Below are positions 9,150 through 18,234 of a stretch of 64,000 nt of DNA, one piece after another. Position numbers and translations under genes: made by a program. Numbering within the stretch: position 1 is the stretch's first letter; the number at the start of each line of letters is the position of its first letter. The notes under the pieces were generated by a model. That model made no database searches and had not been told where the DNA came from. It saw nothing but the letters and a program-made list of their open reading frames with translations. This DNA is from VXRJ01 sp965246995 (GTDB lineage Bacteria; Acidobacteriota; Vicinamibacteria; Vicinamibacterales; UBA8438), in NCBI GenBank assembly GCA_965246995.1, contig OZ252008.1, forward strand, positions 3,410,001 to 3,474,000, in the 5' to 3' direction.

Positions 9150-9671
9150 ATGGGCCGGATGGAGATCTCGACGGCGGACATCACCACGCTCGCGGTCGAT
9201 GCGATCGTGAATGCGGCGAACACCGCGCTCCTGGGAGGCGGCGGTGTCGACGGGGCGATTCATCGGGCGGCGGGGCCGGGCCTGCTGGAGGAATGCCGGA
9301 CGCTGGGTGGCTGCGAGACCGGAAGCGCGAAGATCACGGGCGGCCATCGCCTACCGGCCAAGCACGTGATCCAGGCCGTGGGACCGCGCTGGCGTGGCGG
9401 CAAGCGTGGCGAGCCCGAGTTGCTTGCCGGCTGCTACCGGCGTTCCATCGAGCTGGCGCACGCGCATGGACTGAAGTCGATAGCGTTCCCGGCGATCAGT
9501 TGCGGCATCTATGGCTATCCGGTGGAGCTGGCGGCGCCGGTGGCGGTCAGAACCGTCACGCAGGCCCTGGAGGCTGCACCCGGCGTCGAACAGGTTCTGT
9601 TCGTCTGCTTCACGGACGACGTGAAGCAGGCCTACACGGCCGCACTGGAAGCGCACGGCGGCGACTCGTGA
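9150..9671 (+). CDS. Macrodomain O-acetyl-ADP-ribose deacetylase-like protein
   Basis: A 173-residue single macrodomain of the MacroD/YmdB type. The N-terminal segment DAIVNAANTALLGGGGVDGAI and the later segment AISCGIYGYP are the ADP-ribose-binding loops of this class; the Asn and Asp of the first loop are the usual catalytic residues. Members hydrolyse O-acetyl-ADP-ribose or remove ADP-ribose from acidic residues. An alternative start at 9159 (MEISTAD) is equally plausible. Its stop overlaps the next gene's GTG start (GTGA, 9668-9671), so the two are translationally coupled, which suggests linked nucleotide or phosphate-ester salvage. Confidence 0.9.
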   Translation: MGRMEISTADITTLAVDAIVNAANTALLGGGGVDGAIHRAAGPGLLEECRTLGGCETGSAKITGGHRLPAKHVIQAVGPRWRGGKRGEPELLAGCYRRSIELAHAHGLKSIAFPAISCGIYGYPVELAAPVAVRTVTQALEAAPGVEQVLFVCFTDDVKQAYTAALEAHGGDS

Positions 9672-10456
9672 TAGCGCGCTCGCGGATCGACGCGCGCGGC
9701 GTGCTGCTCGATCTCGACGGGACGGTCTACGAAGCGGGCGCCGCGATCTCGGGCGCACGTGAGGCGATCGACGCCATCCGGCGGGCGGGGCTGCCGGTAC
9801 GGTTCGCAACCAACACGACGCGCCGGCCGCGGCGCGAACTGGTCGACCGGTTGTGCGGGTTCGGGATCGACGTCGAGGCGGACGAGATCATTACGGCGCC
9901 CATTGCCGCGGTCGCGTGGCTAGCGGCGCGGGGCGTTCACCGGGTGGCGCCGCACATCGCCGAGGCGACGCTGGCGGAGTTCGGCGGCTTCACGATGGAC
10001 GACGAGCAGCCCGAAGCGGTGGTGATCGGCGATCTCGGCAGCGACTGGACATTTGATCGACTGAACCGCGCGTTCCGCCAACTGCAGACCGGCGCGCACT
10101 TCGTCGCCATGCAGAAGAACCGCTACTGGCAGACCGAGGACGGCCTGACGCTCGACGCCGGTCCGTTCGTCGCGGCGCTGGAATACGCGACCGGCCGCGA
10201 TGCCGTCCTTGTCGGCAAGCCAAGCGCCGCCTTTTTCGAGGGTGCGGCAGCGTCCATGGGCCTGCCGGTGACCGATGTCGCCGTCGCCGGCGACGACATC
10301 AACAGCGATGTGCGGGGCGCGATGGCCGTCGGCGCGCGCGGCGTCCTGGTGCGCACCGGCAAGTTCCGGCCAGCCGACCTCGATGGGCCGGGACGGTCCC
10401 CGGATGCCGTGATCCCTTCGCTCGCGGATCTACCGGAGCTGCTCGGAGCGGTGTGA
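9668..10456 (+). CDS. HAD superfamily (subclass IIA) phosphatase
   Basis: 262 residues from a GTG start that overlaps the macrodomain stop by 4 nt. Motif I is LLDLDGTVYEAG near residue 14, the Thr-containing motif II is FATNTT, the conserved lysine is in LVGKPSAAFF, and the acidic motif IV is VAGDDINSDVRGA. The inserted alpha/beta cap between motifs II and III places it in HAD-IIA, with NagD, 4-nitrophenylphosphatases and LHPP-type enzymes. The substrate is probably a small phosphate ester or nucleotide. Coupling to an ADP-ribose-processing macrodomain makes an ADP-ribose-derived phosphate a reasonable guess, not a demonstrated one. Confidence 0.88.
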   Translation: MIARSRIDARGVLLDLDGTVYEAGAAISGAREAIDAIRRAGLPVRFATNTTRRPRRELVDRLCGFGIDVEADEIITAPIAAVAWLAARGVHRVAPHIAEATLAEFGGFTMDDEQPEAVVIGDLGSDWTFDRLNRAFRQLQTGAHFVAMQKNRYWQTEDGLTLDAGPFVAALEYATGRDAVLVGKPSAAFFEGAAASMGLPVTDVAVAGDDINSDVRGAMAVGARGVLVRTGKFRPADLDGPGRSPDAVIPSLADLPELLGAV

Positions 10457-10635
10457 GCCATACAAATTAAGTTTATGGCGTCAATAAATTAATAAGAGCC
10501 TCGCGCAGGCACACTACATATTAAGTCCTATCCAATAACATTAAATAACAGGAAAAGGCCGCCTTCGGAGCCTCCGGGGCCGCCCCGCGACGGCGCACGC
10601 GGCACTCCCCGCCCTCCTGTCGCGCCCCCCGCAAG

Positions 10636-11940
10636 TCAGGACGCCGTCGCCGACGCGCGCCGCAACGGCTGGCGCACACCGTACGTAAGCGAGCGCCAGA
10701 CCCACTCCGCCGGGCCGAACCGGAACCGCTGCAGCCAGAGCGGCGACACGATCAACTGCACCACCCAGACAGCCACCACCACGCCGAACTGTCCGAGACG
10801 GTCGACCGACCCGAAGAGGCCGAAGCCATGGCCGTAGAAGATCGTGGTGCAGATGACGGTGTGCAACAGGTAGTTGGTCAACGCCATCTGCCCCACCGCG
10901 GCGAACGGCCGCGTGGCCGGGCGCAGCGCGGCCGTCTGGCACGCCAGCATGACGAGGCCGATGTAACCGAGGCTGACGCCGATGCTCGGCCAGTAGTTGA
11001 ACTGCTTGCCCTGGAAGAACGACCAGGGAGCCCACCCGTACCGGAAATCGAGCACGACCCCGTACGACTCCAGCGGGATGGCAAGGAAGAGCGCCGCGGC
11101 GATCAGCGCGCCGTAGAAGCGCCGCGAGCGCTGGGCGCTGAAGACGCCGAGCTTGAAGAGCGCCATCCCGATCAGCATCAAGCCGCCGGCCCGCCAGCCG
11201 CCCCAGAAGAGGATGACGAATGTCTCGAACGTGAGCGCTTGCCCCGACCGGACGGGAAGCTGCTCGAGCCAGCCACCCCGATACGCGGCAACCTCGGCGG
11301 CGATGACCGGTTGCGTCGGCTGCCATTGCTGGTCGATGAACCCTCTCGCCGCCTCCTCCGGCCAGTAGGGAAAGGACACGCCACCGAAGAGGTAGACGGC
11401 CGACCCCACGGCAACGATCGCGGTTCCCGCCACGAGCAGCCGCCCCGGTGATAGCCGGCGAAGCGGATAGACCAGCATCCCGCAGACGGCGTAGAGGAAC
11501 AGGATGTCGCCGGCCCAGAGCAGGTGGGCGTGCAGCGCGCCGATGAGGGCCAGCCACCCCATGCGGCGGTAGTGCACGCGTCCGGCTTCCCCGCTTCCTT
11601 CGGCGCGCGTGGCCATCAGGAGGATGCCGGCACCGAACAGCATCGAGAAGATCGTCATGAACTTCTGGTCGGCCAGCAGTCGGCTGCCGAGCCAGACGTA
11701 GAGGTTCGCGCCGTTGAGATCACCGTAGGCGACCGGGTTGAAGTAGGCCGCGCTAGGCATCGCGAACAACTGGATGTTCATCGCGAGGATGCCGAGCAGG
11801 GCGAAGCCCCGCAGCACGTCGATAGAGTCGATGCGGGCGCCCTGGATGACGGGAGCCGCTGCAGCGGAGTGAGGCGGTGTGGTCATGATGCGGTGCCGGA
11901 TGCTTGCCTCGGGCGTCGAAGGGGTTGTGATTCCGAGCAT
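10636..11940 (-). CDS. DUF418 (YeiB-like) integral membrane protein
   Basis: A 434-residue multi-helix membrane protein. The opening RIDSIDVLRGFALLGILAMN and the segment TIFSMLFGAGILL are hallmarks of the DUF418/YeiB family of unknown transporter or acyltransferase-like membrane proteins. The late TNYLLHTVICTTIFYG and FRFGPAEWVWRSLTYG blocks form the DUF418 core. The start is uncertain: ATG 11940 or the internal ATG 11886; neither has a convincing ribosome-binding site. It is convergent with the HAD gene across an AT-rich gap. The function is unknown. Confidence 0.85.
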   Translation of the reverse strand: MLGITTPSTPEASIRHRIMTTPPHSAAAAPVIQGARIDSIDVLRGFALLGILAMNIQLFAMPSAAYFNPVAYGDLNGANLYVWLGSRLLADQKFMTIFSMLFGAGILLMATRAEGSGEAGRVHYRRMGWLALIGALHAHLLWAGDILFLYAVCGMLVYPLRRLSPGRLLVAGTAIVAVGSAVYLFGGVSFPYWPEEAARGFIDQQWQPTQPVIAAEVAAYRGGWLEQLPVRSGQALTFETFVILFWGGWRAGGLMLIGMALFKLGVFSAQRSRRFYGALIAAALFLAIPLESYGVVLDFRYGWAPWSFFQGKQFNYWPSIGVSLGYIGLVMLACQTAALRPATRPFAAVGQMALTNYLLHTVICTTIFYGHGFGLFGSVDRLGQFGVVVAVWVVQLIVSPLWLQRFRFGPAEWVWRSLTYGVRQPLRRASATAS

Positions 11941-12047
11941 ATAGCTGTCGGACCTTGGTCGGAAGGGTGAAGGAGAATGCCGGCGCGGACGGCGCGGACG
12001 CCGGCGGACCGTAGTAGGCTTGCGGAAGACGGAATCAGGAGGCTGGG

Positions 12048-13619
12048 ATGCGCACGAAGCGATCGGACCGGAGAAACGGAAACGGGCGGCGGCGGCTCTG
12101 GGTCGAGCTGGTCGCAGCCGTGGGAGTGGCCGGTGTGGCCGCAGTCGCGCTCACCCAGGTGGTTGCCGAAGCGCAGCAGGCGCCGCCGCAGCCGCTCATC
12201 ACGGCGGCCGGCGAGGTGCGCGAGGAAGCGTACGACCATCTGCGCCGCGCGCTGACCGGCGAAGACCGGAAGTACGAGCAGATTGACGGGCAGCGGCTGA
12301 AGGGGTGGATGAACGACGTGGTCGCCTTCTCGCGCCGGAGCCGTGACGACGGGAACCGGTACTGGGGCCGGATCTCCGGCACACCCTACGAACGGATGAC
12401 GGCCGACTGGACCGAAGCGAAGTTCCGCGATCTGGGGATGGAGAACATCTACCAGCACGAGTTCGACCTGGGACCCCAGTGGTTCCCGACCGACTGGACG
12501 CTGGTCGCCGAGAGCGGCGATGAGCGGCTGACGTTCGGTTCCGCCAACCCCGCGACGCGCTCGGAGCCGATCCCCGCCATCGAGGCGGAAGCGGTCTGGG
12601 TTGGCCTGGGCACCGCGGCCGACTTCGCCGGGCGGGATGTCTCCGGCAGGGCGGTAGTCATCCAGACGATGCTGGCGCCCGGACAGATGGGCAACTCCGC
12701 ATCCTGGGAAGGAGCGACACTGCGCGCCGAGGAAGCGGGCGCCGCGCTGATCGTCGGCATCTGGGGCTACACCGGCAACATGGCGGTCTGGCAGAGCCTC
12801 CGCTCGTTCCAGATGCTGCGCGACCCGGACGGCACCTCGCGCTATGAGAGCGTCGGCGTGTCGACCCCGGGCTTCTTCATGGGCTTCGACGACGGCCAGC
12901 GCCTGCGCGACCTGGTCGCCACCGGCGAGACGGTCAGCATCGCGGCCAGCGTCGACACCGAAATCCGGGAGGGACTCCGCAGCCCGAGCATCTACGGCAC
13001 GCTCCCCGGCACGACGGACGAGACGATCTACGTCATGGCGCACATGGACGGCTTCTACGATGCGGCGCTCGACAACGCCTCCGGCATGGCGGTGATGATC
13101 GGCCTGGCGGAGTTCTTCGCGCAGGTGCCGCAGGCGGAGCGGCGGCGCAACATCACCTTCATCGGCACGGCCGGGCACCACGTCGGATCGCCCAACGCGC
13201 CGTACCTGCGCGACGAGGGGATGCTGGAAAAGGCCGCGCTGATGGTCAACTGCGAGCATGTGGCCCCGACGCAGTTCATTGCGTTCAATACCGAACTGCG
13301 CCTGACGAACACGGTTTCTCCCCGCCGGTGGTGGGTGCACGGCAGCCAGGCGCTGCTCGACATCACGCTCGATGCCTACGAGACATTCGGCGTCACCGTC
13401 ATCGCCGCGATGGACGGCCGCGCCACCGGCGAGATGATGGCGATCGACAAGGAGGCGCCCTCGGTGCAGTTGATCCGCTCGCCGGAGCACAAGCACACCG
13501 ACTGGGACATCCCGGAACTGGTCCCGGCGGTGGGCATCGAGGCGGTAGCGCGCGCCTTCGCCAAGATCATCGATCAGGCGAACACGCTCGACATCGACGA
13601 GTTGCGGCCCGCGTCCTGA
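12048..13619 (+). CDS. M28-like secreted peptidase with altered metal ligands
   Basis: A 523-residue protein with an N-terminal membrane anchor or signal (about 18-43), a PA-type insert (about 150-310) and an M28 aminopeptidase-like domain. H332/D334 (AHMDG) and D342 (DNASG) match metal-binding positions, and a late EHKHTDWD supplies the final His. The usual Glu-Glu pair, expected in a block like AEELG.GS, is replaced by His-His (AGHHVGS, H377/H378), so catalysis or metal binding must differ from standard M28 enzymes. The start has CAGGAGG 7 nt upstream. It lies 1 nt before the alanine dehydrogenase start, suggesting co-transcription and amino-acid use from peptides. Confidence 0.75.
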   Translation: MRTKRSDRRNGNGRRRLWVELVAAVGVAGVAAVALTQVVAEAQQAPPQPLITAAGEVREEAYDHLRRALTGEDRKYEQIDGQRLKGWMNDVVAFSRRSRDDGNRYWGRISGTPYERMTADWTEAKFRDLGMENIYQHEFDLGPQWFPTDWTLVAESGDERLTFGSANPATRSEPIPAIEAEAVWVGLGTAADFAGRDVSGRAVVIQTMLAPGQMGNSASWEGATLRAEEAGAALIVGIWGYTGNMAVWQSLRSFQMLRDPDGTSRYESVGVSTPGFFMGFDDGQRLRDLVATGETVSIAASVDTEIREGLRSPSIYGTLPGTTDETIYVMAHMDGFYDAALDNASGMAVMIGLAEFFAQVPQAERRRNITFIGTAGHHVGSPNAPYLRDEGMLEKAALMVNCEHVAPTQFIAFNTELRLTNTVSPRRWWVHGSQALLDITLDAYETFGVTVIAAMDGRATGEMMAIDKEAPSVQLIRSPEHKHTDWDIPELVPAVGIEAVARAFAKIIDQANTLDIDELRPAS

Positions 13620-13620
13620 C

Positions 13621-14739
13621 ATGCGGGTTGGCATTCCCACCGAGCTTAAGGACGACGAGCACCGCGTCGCCATCACCCCGTCCGGCGTAGCCGCCTTCGT
13701 CGCGCGCGGCCACGAGGTGCTGGTCCAGGCCCAGGCGGGCATCGGCAGCGCCATCCCGGACCGCGCCTACCGGGAAGCCGGGGCCGAACTGGTCGACAGT
13801 CCGGACGCGATCTGGGAGCGGGCGGACCTGATCCTGAAGGTGAAGGAGCCGCTCGAACCGGAATTCGATCGGATGCGGCCGGGCCAGATCCTCTTCACCT
13901 ACCTGCATCTGGCCGCGTCGCGGGAGCTGACCGCGAAGCTGCTCGACCGGCGCATCGTCGGCATCGGCTACGAGACGGTGCAGTTGAACGACGGCACCCT
14001 GCCGCTCCTCGTCCCGATGTCGGAGGTGGCGGGCCGGTTGTCGATCCAGGCGGGCGCGGCGTCGCTCGAGCGCCACGTGGGCGGCAAGGGCATCCTGCTG
14101 CCAGGCGTTTCCGGCGTCCGGCGCGGGCGAGTCACCATCATCGGCGCGGGTGTCGTCGGGATGAACGCCTGCGTCGTCGCCGCCGGCTTCGGCGCCGACG
14201 TGACGATCATCGACATCAACCCGCTCCGTCTCGGCTACGTCCGCGACGTGCTGCAGGGACACGTCAACACGCTGATGTCGAACGCGGCCAACATCGAAGG
14301 CGCGGTGGCGTCAGCCGACCTCGTGCTCTGTTCCGTGCTGATCCCGGGCGCGCGGACGCCGAAGCTGGTGACGCGCGCGCACCTGCAACAGATGGAGCCG
14401 GGCTCCGCGCTGGTCGATGTCGCGGTCGATCAGGGGGGCTGTGCCGAGACCAGCCGGGCCACCACGCATACCCACCCCCGCTACGTCGACGCGGGGGTCG
14501 TCCACTACTGCGTGTCGAACATGCCCGGCGCCGTTCCCCACACATCCACCTACGCGCTGACGAACGCCACGATGACCTATGCGCTCGAGATCGCGGACCG
14601 AGGCTGGCGCGCGGCGGCCGAGCGCTACCCGGCGCTCGCGAAGGGGGTGAACGTGGTGGACGGGCAGGTGACCCACGCCGCGGTCGCCGGGGCGCACGAT
14701 CTGGAGGCGGTGCCGCTCGCGGAGGTGGGTGCGCGGTAG
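13621..14739 (+). CDS. ald: Alanine dehydrogenase
   Basis: A 372-residue cytosolic enzyme that oxidises L-alanine to pyruvate and ammonia with NAD+. The N-terminus MRVGIPTELKDDEHRVAITP, the catalytic Lys in LKVKEP, the catalytic His in YLHLA, the Rossmann motif GAGVVGMNA and the signature YCVSNMPGAVPHTST all match bacterial Ald, and the length is normal. It starts one base after the stop of the peptidase gene, so the two probably form an operon that would release and use amino acids. Convergent with the HtrA-like gene, with 27 nt between the stops and no obvious terminator hairpin. Confidence 0.95.
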   Translation: MRVGIPTELKDDEHRVAITPSGVAAFVARGHEVLVQAQAGIGSAIPDRAYREAGAELVDSPDAIWERADLILKVKEPLEPEFDRMRPGQILFTYLHLAASRELTAKLLDRRIVGIGYETVQLNDGTLPLLVPMSEVAGRLSIQAGAASLERHVGGKGILLPGVSGVRRGRVTIIGAGVVGMNACVVAAGFGADVTIIDINPLRLGYVRDVLQGHVNTLMSNAANIEGAVASADLVLCSVLIPGARTPKLVTRAHLQQMEPGSALVDVAVDQGGCAETSRATTHTHPRYVDAGVVHYCVSNMPGAVPHTSTYALTNATMTYALEIADRGWRAAAERYPALAKGVNVVDGQVTHAAVAGAHDLEAVPLAEVGAR

Positions 14740-14766
14740 GTCTGGCGACCGGCGCACCTTGGTTGG

Positions 14767-15927
14767 TTATTGCAAACGGACGGTCACCTCATCCTCCGTC
14801 TCTCCGTCCCGGAGGATGGACACGCTGACCGTGTCTCCCGACCGATACCGGTCGAGCACCGCGCGCAGCTCGCCCAAGCTCCGGACCGGTTCCCCGTCGA
14901 TCGCCTGAATCACGTCGCCGAGGGCAACGATCCGGTTGCGGGCCACTTCGATGGGCAGCAATCCCGCGTCCGCCGCGCCGGTCCCGGATTCGATGCCCGC
15001 GATCAGGATCCCTTCGACGCCGAGCCGGCGGGTCAACCCCTCGTCGACGGCCCGGATACCCAGCCGCGGCGGCGTGTACGACCCGGTCTCGATCAACTCC
15101 GGCACGACGCGACGCACGGTGCTGACCGGGACGGCGAGGCCGACACCCGCCGACGCGCCTGACGGGCTGTAGATCTGCGTGTTGACACCAATCAGCCGCC
15201 CGGAGCTGTCGAGCAGCGGTCCGCCCGAGTTCCCCCGGTTAATCGCCGCGTCGGTCTGGATGACGTTCTCGATCGGCGTCCCGTCGAGCCCGCCGATCTG
15301 CCGTCCGAGGGCGGAGACGACGCCGGTCGTGAGGGTCGCACTCAATCCGAAAGGATTGCCGATGGCATAGACGCTCTGTCCGACAAGCAACCCGTCGCTG
15401 TTACCCGGCGTAACGGGATGGAGTGCCTCTTGCGGCGCGTCGATGCTCAGCACCGCCAGGTCGTGCGACGCGGAGCCCCCTACCCATTCGGCCTGGTAGG
15501 TGGATTGATCGTCCAGCACGACTTCGACCGAGCTCGCATCCTGGAGCACGTGGAAGTTGGTGATGACGTGTCCTTCGTCGTCCCAGACGAAACCGGTACC
15601 GGTTCCCTGCGGCACCTCGGAGACGGTCCCGCGGAACCAGTCGGCCCGCCGGGCGAGCGTCGTGATGTAGACGACGGATGACCGCGTCCGCTCGAAAAGG
15701 TCGATGACCGCCTGCTCCTCCGGGCGCAGCGGCGTCGGCGGCGGCTGCACCACATCGTCAGCCGGCGACTGCACCCGGCCGGCGGCCAGTGCAGTCGCGC
15801 CCGAGGACGCAGGTGCCGCCTCCCCGTCCCGGGCCGGCGCGTCGACCGCGCACGCAGCCGTCACCACCGGCACTATCGCCACCACGAGGGCCCGGAGCCA
15901 CCGCAACTCGGTGCGCGCGTATCGCAT
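14767..15927 (-). CDS. HtrA/DegP-like trypsin-type lipoprotein protease with one PDZ domain
   Basis: 386 residues from the ATG at 15927; longer in-frame extensions are spurious. A lipoprotein signal ends at TAAC (C26), followed by a Pro/Ala-rich linker to about residue 65. The trypsin fold carries the triad H126 (TNFHVL), D156 (SHDLAVL) and S234 (GNSGGPLL). A single C-terminal PDZ domain follows (about 285-386), in contrast to the two PDZ domains of DegP, so it resembles DegS in layout. It would degrade or sense misfolded envelope proteins. It is divergent from the DUF4340 gene. Confidence 0.9.
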   Translation of the reverse strand: MRYARTELRWLRALVVAIVPVVTAACAVDAPARDGEAAPASSGATALAAGRVQSPADDVVQPPPTPLRPEEQAVIDLFERTRSSVVYITTLARRADWFRGTVSEVPQGTGTGFVWDDEGHVITNFHVLQDASSVEVVLDDQSTYQAEWVGGSASHDLAVLSIDAPQEALHPVTPGNSDGLLVGQSVYAIGNPFGLSATLTTGVVSALGRQIGGLDGTPIENVIQTDAAINRGNSGGPLLDSSGRLIGVNTQIYSPSGASAGVGLAVPVSTVRRVVPELIETGSYTPPRLGIRAVDEGLTRRLGVEGILIAGIESGTGAADAGLLPIEVARNRIVALGDVIQAIDGEPVRSLGELRAVLDRYRSGDTVSVSILRDGETEDEVTVRLQ

Positions 15928-16008
15928 CTCGCTATGATATTCGACGGAGCCGGAGACCTCTTGGTTCTTCCGTGCCCCGAAATCGCCAGACGAACGGAGC
16001 CACGAATC

Positions 16009-17325
16009 ATGCAGGAGACGAAGAAGACCCTCATCATCGCCGGGGTGGCGCTCCTTCTCGGAGTCGTCGCCTTCGCCAGCGCCCCGCGGCGCGCACTGCC
16101 GGATCTCTTTTTCGATGTCGGCGAGACGTTCTTCCCGGAGTTCGCCGATCCCGACGCGGCGGCCACGCTCGACGTGGTCGAATTCAACGCAGAGACCGCC
16201 TCGGCGATGCCATTCCAGGTGACGAACCGCGACGGGCTCTGGACGATCCCGTCCCACCACGACTATCCCGCCGACGGCGCCGAACGGCTGTCGAACATCG
16301 CGGCCGACATCATCAGCCTGACGAAGGAGGACTTCCGCTCCGACAACGTGGCCGACCACGAAGCGCTTGGCGTCATCCATCCGACCGACCTCGCCGCCAC
16401 CAGCCTGGTGGGCCGCGGCACGCGGCTCACCGTGAAGGATGCGAACGACGAGGCGCTCGCCGACCTGATCGTCGGCCGCCCGGTCGAGGGGCGTCCCGGC
16501 CTCCGGTTCGTCCGCGCGCCCGACCAGAAGCGGGTCTACACCGCGCGGTTCGAGGCGGACATCTCCACCCGGTTCGAGGACTGGATCGAAAAGAACCTGC
16601 TCGAAGTCGAGCGCGACCAAGTGGTCCATATCGTGCTGAACGAGTACCAGGTGGACGAAATGACCCGCCGCGCGTCGCGGCCCCGCGCCTTCACGGTCGA
16701 CAAGGTGGACGACACGACCTGGAGCGGCTCCCCGGTGCCGTCCGGGCAGGAGGTGGACTTCGTCCAGATGAACCTGCTGGTCGGCGCCATCATGAACCTG
16801 GAGATCGCCGGCGTCCGCCCCAAGCCGGAGGGGATGACCGGCAACCTGCGCGATGCCGCGATGGCGGGAAGCATCAGCCGCACCGACATCACCGACCTGG
16901 TAAACAAGGGCTTCTACCCCACCGCCGACGGCGGCCTGCTCTCGAACGAGGGTGAACTGCTCGTCCGGACTACCGAGGGCGTCCTCTACACGCTCCGCTT
17001 CGGCGAGATCGTCTACGGGCGCGGCGACGCCGTCGTCCTGGGGGACGAGACGAGCGACGACGAAGAGACCGGACCGGGCGAGAACCGCTACGTCTTCATC
17101 ACGGCCGAGTTCGACGAGGCCGCGCTTCCCGAGCCGCCCGCCTCCGATGCCGACGCGCACGCCTCGTGGGAACGCCGCGTCGAGGAAGGACGAGAGAAGG
17201 CCGACCGCCTCGCCACCCGCTTCGCGAGCTGGTACTACGTTGTCTCGGCCGGGAGCTACGACCGTATCCACAAGCCGCGGGAAGACTTCCTGAAGGAAAT
17301 CGAACCCGAGGACGACGCCGGGTGA
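16009..17325 (+). CDS. DUF4340 domain membrane-anchored protein
   Basis: 438 residues from ATG 16009, chosen over an upstream ATG because a hydrophobic N-terminal helix (TLIIAGVALLLGVVAFA) follows directly and GGAG precedes it. The rest looks extracytoplasmic and matches the DUF4340 pattern, including TVKDANDEALADLIVG-like repeats. DUF4340 proteins are usually found with Gld-type ABC transporter genes, but no such genes are here. The C-terminal 60 residues are charged and helical. The function is unknown. A TauE/SafE gene follows 22 nt downstream on the same strand. Confidence 0.75.
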   Translation: MQETKKTLIIAGVALLLGVVAFASAPRRALPDLFFDVGETFFPEFADPDAAATLDVVEFNAETASAMPFQVTNRDGLWTIPSHHDYPADGAERLSNIAADIISLTKEDFRSDNVADHEALGVIHPTDLAATSLVGRGTRLTVKDANDEALADLIVGRPVEGRPGLRFVRAPDQKRVYTARFEADISTRFEDWIEKNLLEVERDQVVHIVLNEYQVDEMTRRASRPRAFTVDKVDDTTWSGSPVPSGQEVDFVQMNLLVGAIMNLEIAGVRPKPEGMTGNLRDAAMAGSISRTDITDLVNKGFYPTADGGLLSNEGELLVRTTEGVLYTLRFGEIVYGRGDAVVLGDETSDDEETGPGENRYVFITAEFDEAALPEPPASDADAHASWERRVEEGREKADRLATRFASWYYVVSAGSYDRIHKPREDFLKEIEPEDDAG

Positions 17326-17347
17326 TGGCTGAGGCGGCCCCCGGGCC

Positions 17348-18103
17348 TTGATTACCGACCCCTGGTTCTACGTCGCCGCCGGCCTGGCGGTGATAATCGT
17401 CGGTCTCGCCAAGGGAGGACTGGGCGGCGGCATCGGCGTCGTCGGCGTCCCGCTGATGGCGATGGTGGTCGGACCGGTGCAGGCGGCCGCCATCCTGCTG
17501 CCGATCCTGATGATCATGGATGTCCTGGCCCTTCGCGTGTTCTGGGGGGAATGGGACATCGGCAACCTCCGCGCCATCCTCCCGGGCGCCTTCTTCGGCA
17601 CCGTGCTCGGCTTCCTCACCGCGCGGCAGATCTCACCCGATGGCCTCCGCATCATGGTGGGCGTCATCGCACTGGTTTACGCGCTGCAGTACTTCTGGCT
17701 ACGTCCCGGCCGGGGCGGCACTCCCAGGCCGGCGCGGCCGCTGCTCGGCGTCCTCTGGGGCACCACGGCCGGCTTCACCAGCTTCTCGATCCATGCCGGC
17801 GGACCGCCGCTCCAGGCGTACCTCATACCGCAGCAGATGCACCGGACCACGTTCCAATCGACCAGCATCGTCTTCTTCTTCGTCGTCAACTGGCTGAAGG
17901 TCGCCCCCTACTACTGGCTCGGCCAGTGGAACACCGAGAACCTGCTGACCTCCGCGATGCTGCTCCCGCTCGCCCCGGTCGGCGTCACCCTCGGCCGGCG
18001 GCTTCACGAACGGATCAACGACGCCATCTTCTACGCCATCGTGCACGCCGGGCTGTTCGTCATCGGCGTCAAGCTGCTCTACGACGCGTCGGGGGGGTTG
18101 TGA
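17348..18103 (+). CDS. TauE/SafE-family (sulfite exporter-like) membrane protein
   Basis: A 251-residue polytopic membrane protein from a TTG start. The N-terminal half has the family motif GLAKGGLGGGIGVVGVPLMA, repeated in a weaker second half (GTTAGFTSFSIHAGGPPLQAYL), which is the two-repeat structure of TauE/SafE proteins. These export sulfite, sulfoacetate or related anions. It is probably in the same transcription unit as the DUF4340 gene. Downstream is an inverted repeat and then the CRISPR array. The substrate is not predictable from sequence. Confidence 0.88.
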   Translation: MITDPWFYVAAGLAVIIVGLAKGGLGGGIGVVGVPLMAMVVGPVQAAAILLPILMIMDVLALRVFWGEWDIGNLRAILPGAFFGTVLGFLTARQISPDGLRIMVGVIALVYALQYFWLRPGRGGTPRPARPLLGVLWGTTAGFTSFSIHAGGPPLQAYLIPQQMHRTTFQSTSIVFFFVVNWLKVAPYYWLGQWNTENLLTSAMLLPLAPVGVTLGRRLHERINDAIFYAIVHAGLFVIGVKLLYDASGGL

Positions 18104-18133
18104 GCGCGACGCGGGTCCAGGCTCAGGACGGCG

Positions 18134-18164
18134 CTTCGGGCGAGACCAGCGTTACCGCCCGAAG
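18134..18164. terminator. Inverted repeat after the TauE/SafE gene
   Basis: Perfect 9-bp arms CTTCGGGCG (18134-18142) and CGCCCGAAG (18156-18164) surround a 13-nt loop, 31 nt after the transporter stop. No T-tract follows. It may end transcription of the transporter gene and shield the CRISPR array's distal end. Confidence 0.4.
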
Positions 18165-18169
18165 AACAG

Positions 18170-18234
18170 TCAGTCGGCTCCGCGCGTGAGTCGCATGATG
18201 TCGTCGGTTCGAGCACGGCGTGGCCGCGAGCCCT
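18170..18234 (-). pseudogene. 3' end of an AbrB/MazE-type antitoxin gene, truncated at the CRISPR array
   Basis: On the minus strand this encodes a C-terminal tail, RTDDIMRLTRGAD plus stop, nearly identical to the tail RTDDVMRLTRGDD of the AbrB-like pseudogene at 30411-30641. Nucleotide similarity continues up to the base before the first CRISPR repeat and then stops. It is therefore a remnant whose 5' part is gone. Both copies point the same way and bracket the CRISPR-Cas locus. Confidence 0.6.

Noticed and set aside
9068..9667. Upstream extension of the HAD phosphatase through the macrodomain region
   Set aside because: The 462-codon reading overlaps the macrodomain gene in another frame; the GTG at 9668 with a 4-nt overlap gives a normal-length HAD protein.
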